From Cycloclasticus sp. (GTDB lineage Bacteria > Pseudomonadota > Gammaproteobacteria > Methylococcales > Cycloclasticaceae): a stretch of DNA of 6,043 nucleotides. The notes under the pieces were generated by a model, which saw nothing but the letters and a program-made list of their open reading frames with translations, was not told the origin of the DNA and searched no databases. Shown in pieces: positions 1 through 4,472 of this stretch. The stretch covers positions 2,657 through 8,699 of the forward strand of contig DUCA01000011.1 in the NCBI GenBank assembly GCA_012960055.1, read 5' to 3'. The position numbers and the translations under genes are program-made. The first letter of the stretch is position 1. The number at the start of each line of letters is the position of its first letter.

Positions 1-3
1 GGG

Positions 4-222
4 TTAATGCTGCGTTGAACGGTTGGAGTGACTTTTTTCTAACAAGGCAACACCATTCATGCCTCGGTTCATATATTCCACACCCAGCGACACATAGACA
101 TCAGCAGGGCTTTTTTCTACTCCCTGTAACACCGAGTTTTCTTCTTTAACTTGTTGCGACTGACATGCTGACAGTAATAACATTAGCGATAAAATAAAAA
201 AACGCTGCATCCAATTCTTCAT
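4..222 (-). CDS. pilW: PilF/PilW-type type IV pilus biogenesis lipoprotein, N-terminal fragment (frame closes early)
   Basis: The reading frame encodes 72 residues. It begins with a lipoprotein signal: basic start, hydrophobic run, lipobox LSAC at residues 17-20 with lipidated Cys20. Gln at +2 predicts outer-membrane sorting. Residues 41-60 (DVYVSLGVEYMNRGMNGVAL) resemble the first helix pair of a TPR, as in PilF/PilW, the pilotin that helps the PilQ secretin assemble. The ATG overlaps the rlmN stop as ATGA, so translation is probably coupled, and rlmN followed by pilF/pilW is the usual gammaproteobacterial order. PilF-type proteins are about 250 residues, but this frame meets TAA at 4-6, soon after a run of six A (plus-strand T at 33-38). 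The gene is therefore frameshifted, truncated or affected by a sequencing error. Lipoprotein signal: sure. PilW identity: inferred from context and the TPR-like start. Confidence 0.62.
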   Translation of the reverse strand: MKNWMQRFFILSLMLLLSACQSQQVKEENSVLQGVEKSPADVYVSLGVEYMNRGMNGVALLEKSHSNRSTQH

Positions 223-1298
223 GAATCAGCTTCCAGCTGTCGTTTTAACTGCCGCTTTGTTTTATCTTTTACTTTCCCAACCAATTGACCACAAGCCGCA
301 TCAATGTCATCGCCACGCGTTTTGCGCGTTGTTGTCACTAAGCCCGCTTCTTTTAATACATTGCTGAAACGGTGTATGGCATTATTACTGGAACGTTTGT
401 ATTGCGTGTTCGGGAATGGGTTGAAGGGTATGAGGTTCACTTTTGAGGGAACATCTACCAACAAGCGTTTTAATTCATGCGCCTGCTCAACCGAGTCATT
501 AATGCCACTTAGCATGACGTATTCAAACGTGATTTTGCGACGCTTTTCACCCTTGATGTAATGCTTACAAGCTTCTAATAGTTCTGCAATTGGGTATTTC
601 TTATTCAGCGGTACCAACTCATTTCGCAATTCATCATTTGGCGCATGCAAAGACACCGCCAAACTGGCATCACTGACTTCAGCCAAACGGTATATGGCTG
701 GCACAACACCCGATGTACTGACAGTGACTCGACGTTTTGCCAAGCCATAGGCAAAGTCATCCATCATCAAATTAAGCGAGGCAACTGTATTATTGAAATT
801 AAGTAATGGCTCACCCATACCCATCATCACCACGTTGGTGAGGTTTGCCTTACCTTCCAGTGCTCTCGCCGCCACCCATACCTGACCAATTATTTCAGCC
901 GTGGATAAATTGCGGTTAAAACCTTGTTGCGCCGTTGAACAAAAGGTACATTCCAACGCACAACCTACTTGTGATGACACGCACAAAGTGCCACGCCCTT
1001 CTTCAGGAATAAACACCGTTTCTATTCGATTTTGGCCATCTAACTCCAGTACCCATTTATAGGTACCGTCTTCAGATTTTTGTTCGAAAACAATCTCTGG
1101 CACACGTATTTCTGCAACCTCAGCAAGGCGTTCTCGCAACGCCTTGCTGATATTGGTCATCAACTCAAAGTCGGACACACCCACTTGATGTATCCATTTC
1201 AAAACCTGTGTCGCACGAAATGGTTTTTCACCTAATTCGGCAAAAAAAGCCTCAAGACCTTGTCTGTCTAAATTCAACAGGTTTTGTTTCGTTGTCAT
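219..1298 (-). CDS. rlmN: RlmN, dual-specificity 23S rRNA (A2503)/tRNA (A37) C2-methyltransferase
   Basis: A radical-SAM enzyme that methylates C2 of adenosine 2503 in 23S rRNA and of A37 in some tRNAs, acting in the cytoplasm. The 359 residues align by eye with E. coli RlmN along nearly the whole length. The [4Fe-4S]-binding CxxxCxxC is Cys113, Cys117, Cys120. Cys106 sits seven residues before it, like the conserved Cys118 of E. coli. GMGEP (160-164) is the SAM-binding motif. Cys336 in GDDIDAACGQL is the expected methyl-carrying cysteine. The N-terminal part (LGEKPFRATQVLKWIH) is the family's accessory RNA-binding domain. It lies 6 nt downstream of ndk and overlaps the following lipoprotein gene by 4 nt, so the three probably form one operon. 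No convincing Shine-Dalgarno precedes the ATG, which also suggests coupling to ndk translation. No motif is missing. Confidence 0.97.
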   Translation of the reverse strand: MTTKQNLLNLDRQGLEAFFAELGEKPFRATQVLKWIHQVGVSDFELMTNISKALRERLAEVAEIRVPEIVFEQKSEDGTYKWVLELDGQNRIETVFIPEEGRGTLCVSSQVGCALECTFCSTAQQGFNRNLSTAEIIGQVWVAARALEGKANLTNVVMMGMGEPLLNFNNTVASLNLMMDDFAYGLAKRRVTVSTSGVVPAIYRLAEVSDASLAVSLHAPNDELRNELVPLNKKYPIAELLEACKHYIKGEKRRKITFEYVMLSGINDSVEQAHELKRLLVDVPSKVNLIPFNPFPNTQYKRSSNNAIHRFSNVLKEAGLVTTTRKTRGDDIDAACGQLVGKVKDKTKRQLKRQLEADS

Positions 1299-1304
1299 TA
1301 TTGA

Positions 1305-1736
1305 TTAACGAAGACGCTCGCAAAGCTCGTCATCGCTGAAGAAGAATTTAATTTCTTCGGCAGCTGTTTCAGGCGCATCTGAACCATGTACAGAATTTTC
1401 ATCAATGCTTGAAGCGAAGTCTTTACGAATAGTGCCTTCATCCGCTTCTGCTGGGTTAGTAGCACCCATTACTTCACGGTTTTTAAGAATCGCATTTTCG
1501 CCTTCTAGGACTTGCACCATCACAGGGCCAGACATCATAAATTCAACAAGATCATTGTAAAAAGGACGTTCTTTATGGACTGCGTAAAAACCTTCAGCTT
1601 GCTCACGTGAAAGTTGCAACATTTTAGACGCTACAATTTTTAAACCCGCGGCTTCAAAACGAGCATAAATCTGTCCAATAACATTTTTTGCAACCGCATC
1701 GGGTTTAACGATAGAAAAAGTACGCTCAAGCGCCAT
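1305..1736 (-). CDS. ndk: Nucleoside diphosphate kinase
   Basis: Transfers the gamma phosphate of ATP to nucleoside diphosphates through a phosphohistidine, supplying NTPs and dNTPs. At 143 residues it matches the bacterial family length exactly. The start MALERTFSIVKPDAV has the conserved ATP-binding Lys11. The catalytic histidine is His117 in NSVHGSD, and SGPVMVQVLEGENAI (69-83) is another family signature. GGAG lies 7 nt before the ATG and supports the start. Downstream, rlmN begins after 6 nt, so ndk is probably the first gene of an ndk-rlmN-lipoprotein operon. Upstream is a 213-bp gap with a promoter candidate and two hairpins. All catalytic residues visible are intact. Confidence 0.98.
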   Translation of the reverse strand: MALERTFSIVKPDAVAKNVIGQIYARFEAAGLKIVASKMLQLSREQAEGFYAVHKERPFYNDLVEFMMSGPVMVQVLEGENAILKNREVMGATNPAEADEGTIRKDFASSIDENSVHGSDAPETAAEEIKFFFSDDELCERLR

Positions 1737-1767
1737 AGTAATACTCCAACATTTAAATTAATTTTAG

Positions 1768-1789
1768 AAAAAACCGTGTAAATTCACGG
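1768..1789 (-). terminator. Intrinsic terminator-like hairpin between iscA and ndk
   Basis: Read on the minus strand, a 5-bp stem CCGTG/CACGG (1785-1789 with 1774-1778) encloses a 6-nt loop and is followed at once by six T (1773-1768). That is the form of a short Rho-independent terminator. It lies 160 nt past the iscA stop and 31 nt before the ndk ATG. It could end transcripts from the iscA side, or act as an attenuator if ndk is transcribed from the promoter candidate upstream. The stem is short, so efficiency is doubtful. Confidence 0.5.
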
Positions 1790-1801
1790 CATTAGGTTAT
1801 C

Positions 1802-1817
1802 TGGCGGCAAGCCACCA
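1802..1817 (-). other. Small inverted repeat in the ndk upstream region
   Basis: On the minus strand TGGTGG-CTTG-CCGCCA can form a 6-bp stem with one G-U pair and a 4-nt loop. No T run follows, so it is not a terminator by itself. It precedes the terminator-like hairpin at 1768-1789, and the two could form one structured ndk leader. Function unknown. Confidence 0.35.
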
Positions 1818-1827
1818 CAAAACATAT

Positions 1828-1856
1828 AGTTTACAGATTACAGCTTGCAGTAGCAA
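1828..1856 (-). promoter_or_regulatory. Candidate sigma-70 promoter for ndk
   Basis: On the minus strand TTGCTA (1856-1851) and TAAACT (1833-1828) are separated by exactly 17 bp. Each matches four of six consensus bases. Initiation would fall near 1821, giving a leader of about 85 nt that contains both hairpins described here. Sequences this close to consensus occur by chance in AT-rich gaps, so this is only a candidate. Confidence 0.3.
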
Positions 1857-1949
1857 TCAAGTAATGATTACCGAAAAGCATTTTCAGGTTAAATAACGAT
1901 GGATAATTGGGCTTTCACATTCTAAACGCTAAAACAGCTAGAACTACGC

Positions 1950-2279
1950 TTACGACTCAACAGTAAAACTTTCACCGCAACCACAGGCATCTTTCACATT
2001 CGGATTGTTGAATTTAAAGGCTGAATTAATGCCTTCTCTGGCGAAATCGAGCTGCAGCCCGTCTAAAAAGCTAAGTGAATCTTCATTGATAATGACTTTT
2101 ACACCATAGGCTTCAAAAACCGTATCCTTATCAGATACTTCATCTGCAAAATCAATAACATAGGCATATCCAGAACAACCAGACTCACGAACACCTAAAC
2201 GCAAGCCTAAGCCTTTTCCGCGTTTGCTTAGCTGTTCTTGCACTTGAATGGCAGCACTTTCAGTTAACGTAATAGGCAT
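1950..2279 (-). CDS. iscA: IscA, A-type iron-sulfur cluster carrier
   Basis: A HesB/IscA-family carrier that binds iron or Fe-S clusters and passes them to apo-proteins. The 109 residues match E. coli IscA closely. The three cluster-ligand cysteines are Cys35 (RESGCSGYAY) and Cys99/Cys101 (DACGCGESF), the same numbers as in E. coli. GKGLGLRLGVR and FKFNNPNVKDACGCGESF favour IscA over the ErpA and SufA paralogues. GAGG lies 5 nt before the ATG. It follows an unrecognised membrane-protein gene by 53 nt and could share its transcript. None of the usual partners (iscR, iscS, iscU, hscB, hscA, fdx) adjoins it, so this is a detached iscA or a second copy. Confidence 0.95.
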   Translation of the reverse strand: MPITLTESAAIQVQEQLSKRGKGLGLRLGVRESGCSGYAYVIDFADEVSDKDTVFEAYGVKVIINEDSLSFLDGLQLDFAREGINSAFKFNNPNVKDACGCGESFTVES

Positions 2280-2332
2280 ATTATCCTCAATATTTAGTAG
2301 GCATTACTTAGAATTAATCCAAGTGATTAGGT

Positions 2333-2788
2333 TCATTTTACAACGTCAGATAATTCCATCAACGAAATAAGCAACACGCCGCCCGTCAACAAACCCACCG
2401 CTACGTGCGCATAAACCAACATGGCTGGACGGTTACTTCTTAGCCTTTCGCGCCAAATAAAACCACCCAAAATCAGCATAAGGCCCGCCAATAACAATGC
2501 TTGCGGCAACATGCCTGATTCACTAGGGTCCATTGGATCACCGCTGGCACTGCCTGCAATAAGCTGCATAACCAACATCATAAATACCGTCGCTCCCGCA
2601 ACAAAGTGCAGCAGAGTTATGAACATATCGTTTTCTTTTTTCTGTAATACGCGAGTAAACATGTACGCACCCAGCACTGCCGCTATGACAAAAAACACAC
2701 CGGCCGCATTGCCCATAAAGGGGTTAACACCAGCTAATTCATTGGTGGTGATTCTCATATTGTGACCCCAGTCTAGCCAATCAAACAT
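2333..2788 (-). CDS. Four-helix integral membrane protein of unknown function
   Basis: I do not recognise a family. The 151 residues contain four clear hydrophobic segments, at about 29-48, 56-79, 94-112 and 121-144. A polar loop (about 80-93, SASGDPMDPSESG) separates helices 2 and 3, and RERLRSNR lies between helices 3 and 4. His61 lies in helix 2 and His128 in helix 4, an arrangement that could bind haem or a metal, but nothing else supports that. The N-terminal 28 residues are amphipathic, not a cleavable signal. GAGG lies 5 nt before the ATG, supporting this start over Met11. It sits 82 nt downstream of the AEC transporter and 53 nt upstream of iscA. A real gene: good ribosome site, membrane topology and no better overlapping frame. 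Confidence 0.85.
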   Translation of the reverse strand: MFDWLDWGHNMRITTNELAGVNPFMGNAAGVFFVIAAVLGAYMFTRVLQKKENDMFITLLHFVAGATVFMMLVMQLIAGSASGDPMDPSESGMLPQALLLAGLMLILGGFIWRERLRSNRPAMLVYAHVAVGLLTGGVLLISLMELSDVVK

Positions 2789-2870
2789 ATAATCCTCGCT
2801 TAAATTTATAATATCGGACTCAACATTTTACCTGATCCACTCTTAAAAGGCATCTACCAAACAAAACTAC

Positions 2871-3824
2871 CTAAGCCAACACCCACAACCAAATAGGCAA
2901 CGTGATAAAGAATAATGCGGTACTCGTCACCAGCACCGTCGACAGCAATTCCGTATTTAGACCATAGCGCTCACTCAATATCATTGCCGCCATCATGGAA
3001 GGCGTTGCGGCAATCAGCACTGTTGCTTGTATCGTTTTCAAATCACTCATGGTGAAAATCGCCGTAAAGTAAACCGCCGCCGGTACAACAAGAAGCTTCA
3101 CCAGTGATGCCAAAACGGCGATGCCTCTATGCTTCTTTAAACTAGCAAACGATAATGACATACCCACCACCAACAACATGCCCGACATAGTGACATTGCC
3201 CAACATTGTCGTGCCTTTTTGAAGGAAATCCGGCAAACTCAGGCCGTAAATGTTCATCAAAATAGCTGCTGCAAATGCCCAAATCGGCGGCAAACTCATT
3301 AATGATTTAAAAAAGCGCAACGGTGTTTGCTTTTGCTCCTCGTTCCCACCCCATTCAATCGCAACCCACAAACCAACACCCCACAACATCGGCGTAATGG
3401 CCATAATATCAATGTAAATTGCAAAACGAGCCGCCTGCTCTCCCTGCACTGCTTGTAACAGCGGGACACCTAATGAAATGATATTGCCTAAACCACACAC
3501 CAACATCAAGGCACCAAGCTCAGGCTTACCCCAGCCCTGCCTCTTTAACCACGGGTAAAAAAGCCAGCACGCCAACATACCGACAACAATGCCGACGTTG
3601 GAAACCAGTGGCGCACTAAAAATATCACCCTCTAAAGTCACGCTAGGAATCACAGAAAAAATAAGCGCTGGGTAAAAAAGGCTCAACACCAACGTGCTAA
3701 TCACGCGCCGCGTTTCAGCCAGCGTTAATCCCGCAGGCTGCCAATGGCGCAACAATACACCCATTAATATAATGAAGGCGCTTGGCAACAGCGCTTCATT
3801 TATTTGATTAATTATATCTACCAT
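2871..3824 (-). CDS. AEC (auxin efflux carrier) family transporter
   Basis: An inner-membrane secondary transporter of the AEC family, whose bacterial members are linked to export or exchange of small carboxylates and other organic anions; the substrate here cannot be told. The 317 residues are normal for the family. About ten hydrophobic segments fall in two halves around a polar linker (about 159-175, with NEEQKQ). The first half has the family motif with Asn114 and Pro121 (GLGNIISLGVPLL). The second ends in ATPSMMAAMILSERYGLN and a final helix at 293-316. A stop codon sits directly before the ATG, so no longer N-terminus is possible, and no Shine-Dalgarno lies at proper distance. The upstream gap (73 bp) is mostly the csp terminator, leaving little room for a promoter. 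Confidence 0.9.
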   Translation of the reverse strand: MVDIINQINEALLPSAFIILMGVLLRHWQPAGLTLAETRRVISTLVLSLFYPALIFSVIPSVTLEGDIFSAPLVSNVGIVVGMLACWLFYPWLKRQGWGKPELGALMLVCGLGNIISLGVPLLQAVQGEQAARFAIYIDIMAITPMLWGVGLWVAIEWGGNEEQKQTPLRFFKSLMSLPPIWAFAAAILMNIYGLSLPDFLQKGTTMLGNVTMSGMLLVVGMSLSFASLKKHRGIAVLASLVKLLVVPAAVYFTAIFTMSDLKTIQATVLIAATPSMMAAMILSERYGLNTELLSTVLVTSTALFFITLPIWLWVLA

Positions 3825-3850
3825 CTAGCGCAGTGTACTTACCTTAGGGC

Positions 3851-3881
3851 AAAAAAAAGCCCCGCATAAGCGAGGCTTTTT
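3851..3881 (-). terminator. Rho-independent terminator of the cold-shock gene
   Basis: The arms GCC-C-CGC (3859-3865) and GCG-A-GGC (3870-3876) form a stem around an ATAA loop, flanked by eight A on the left and five T on the right. In minus-strand RNA position 3862/3873 is a G-U pair, so the stem is continuous and ends in eight U; in plus-strand RNA it would be a C/A mismatch. It therefore serves the minus-strand csp, whose stop is 17 nt before it. Some action in the opposite direction is possible. Confidence 0.88.
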
Positions 3882-3897
3882 CAAAAACTAGTAGAGC

Positions 3898-4098
3898 TTA
3901 AGCAGTTACGTTAACAGCTTGTGGACCTTTTGGACCATTTTCTACGTCAAAGTTCACTTGCTGACCTTCGTTTAATGTACGAAAGCCTTCACTTGCGATA
4001 GCTGAAAAATGTACGAATACATCTTTAGTGCCATCTTCTGGAGTGATGAAGCCGAAGCCTTTTGATTCGTTGAACCATTTAACTGTTCCTGTTGCCAT
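3898..4098 (-). CDS. CspA-family cold-shock protein (RNA/ssDNA chaperone)
   Basis: A small OB-fold protein that binds single-stranded RNA and DNA and melts RNA secondary structure. The 66 residues are one complete cold-shock domain. RNP1 is KGFGFI (13-18), RNP2 is VFVHF (27-31), and the start MATGTVKWFNESKGFGFI is typical. GAGG lies 8 nt before the ATG. The upstream sequence is very AT-rich and divergently faces rhlE, an RNA helicase, across a 374-bp gap. A strong terminator follows. Which csp paralogue this is, and whether it is cold-induced, cannot be decided from the sequence. Confidence 0.97.
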   Translation of the reverse strand: MATGTVKWFNESKGFGFITPEDGTKDVFVHFSAIASEGFRTLNEGQQVNFDVENGPKGPQAVNVTA

Positions 4099-4210
4099 GA
4101 TAATTACCTCAATAAAATTAAAATTAAAAAATGTTACAAATCGTACAAGGAAATTAACAAGAGCAGATCTTACAAAAACCAGTAGAGAATGTAGCGAGGC
4201 GTATTCTAAC
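4099..4210 (-). promoter_or_regulatory. AT-rich presumed 5' leader of the cold-shock gene
   Basis: The roughly 110 bp before csp contain the ribosome site (GAGG at about 4107-4110) and a long stretch made almost only of A and T (4111-4135). Cold-shock genes often have long leaders that help cold induction. I see no certain promoter: TAGAAT at 4208-4203 on the minus strand is a possible -10 box, but no good -35 goes with it. I do not recognise a standard cold-box motif. Confidence 0.35.
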
Positions 4211-4236
4211 TCACTTTCATAATAAAAACACTTTTT

Positions 4237-4289
4237 ATATCATCTTACATCAGTGATTCGCCACAAAATATCGTCTTAGATCAGTTATT
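4237..4289. repeat. Two-copy 22-bp direct repeat in the csp/rhlE divergent region
   Basis: Copy 1 is 4237-4258 and copy 2 is 4268-4289. They agree at 19 of 22 bases, differing at repeat positions 6, 12 and 19, with the shared core TCTTA(C/G)ATCAGT. The offset is 31 bp, about three DNA turns, so both would lie on the same helix face. Copy 2 ends 24 bp before the rhlE TATAAT box, touching the -35 region. That placement suggests tandem sites for a DNA-binding regulator of one or both genes. I see no third copy in this gap. The protein is unknown. Confidence 0.6.
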
Positions 4290-4290
4290 A

Positions 4291-4319
4291 CCCACAGGCT
4301 GTTTGATTTGATATATAAT
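4291..4319 (+). promoter_or_regulatory. Probable rhlE promoter
   Basis: TATAAT at 4314-4319 is a perfect sigma-70 -10 box. The hexamer 17 bp upstream, CCCACA (4291-4296), matches the -35 consensus only in its last three bases, so an activator may be needed; the direct repeat lies directly upstream. Initiation would be near 4326, leaving a leader of about 147 nt. Confidence 0.5.
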
Positions 4320-4336
4320 GCACCGCACAATTCTAC

Positions 4337-4357
4337 AGTGTACTTCCGGTCTACACT
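4337..4357 (+). promoter_or_regulatory. Inverted repeat AGTGTA-N9-TACACT in the rhlE leader
   Basis: Perfect 6-bp arms (4337-4342 and 4352-4357) are separated by 9 nt. The site lies just after the predicted transcription start. It could be an operator read as DNA, or the first of three hairpins in the leader RNA. Confidence 0.4.
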
Positions 4358-4363
4358 TAAATA

Positions 4364-4393
4364 TACGCCGCCTACCCTAGCTGGTGCGACGTA
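4364..4393 (+). promoter_or_regulatory. Second stem-loop of the rhlE leader
   Basis: TACG-C-CGC (4364-4371) pairs with GCG-A-CGTA (4386-4393) through one C/A mismatch. After a 2-nt bulge, ACC (4374-4376) pairs with GGT (4383-4385) around a 6-nt loop. That gives ten pairs in all, six of them in GC-rich segments. No T run follows, so it is not a terminator. Confidence 0.45.
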
Positions 4394-4401
4394 AAAACAG
4401 A

Positions 4402-4451
4402 TATTACCTCGACCGCAACCTATGTGCCATTCACATAGGTAAAGGGTAATA
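4402..4451 (+). promoter_or_regulatory. Nested hairpin in the rhlE leader with a perfect 9-bp stem
   Basis: ACCTATGTG (4418-4426) and CACATAGGT (4432-4440) form an uninterrupted 9-bp stem with the 5-nt loop CCATT. Around it, TATTACC (4402-4408) pairs with GGTAATA (4445-4451) to give a 7-bp outer stem, leaving an internal loop of 9 and 4 nt. No T run follows, so it is not a terminator. It ends 21 nt before the rhlE ATG and leaves the weak GAG ribosome site (4463-4465) exposed. It most likely acts in the mRNA, though the inner palindrome could also be a protein-binding site on DNA. Confidence 0.6.
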
Positions 4452-4472
4452 CTTTAAATATAGAGAAAACAC

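Noticed and set aside
304..561. Plus-strand 85-codon frame opposite rlmN
   Set aside because: Shadow of a strongly conserved gene, with no motif of its own.
1831..1843. Short direct repeat TTACAGATTACAG upstream of ndk
   Set aside because: Only 6-7 bp per copy in AT-rich DNA, easily chance; it falls in the spacer of the promoter candidate.
2421..2765. Plus-strand open frame of 114 codons opposite the membrane-protein gene
   Set aside because: Antisense shadow: the minus-strand frame has a ribosome site and a clear four-helix membrane pattern; this frame has neither.
2789..2870. TATTATAAA-like -10 sequence before the unknown membrane-protein gene
   Set aside because: No -35 at acceptable distance; AT-rich ribosome-site surroundings give such matches by chance. 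Co-transcription with the AEC gene is equally possible, since I see no terminator in this gap.
4028..4222. Plus-strand 64-codon frame opposite csp and its leader
   Set aside because: It begins inside antisense csp codons and its remainder is AT-rich leader; no ribosome site or recognisable protein.
4294..4302. ACAGGCTGT palindrome near the rhlE promoter, considered as a LexA-type site
   Set aside because: A LexA box needs CTGT-N8-ACAG; here the half-sites are in the opposite order with a 1-bp spacer.
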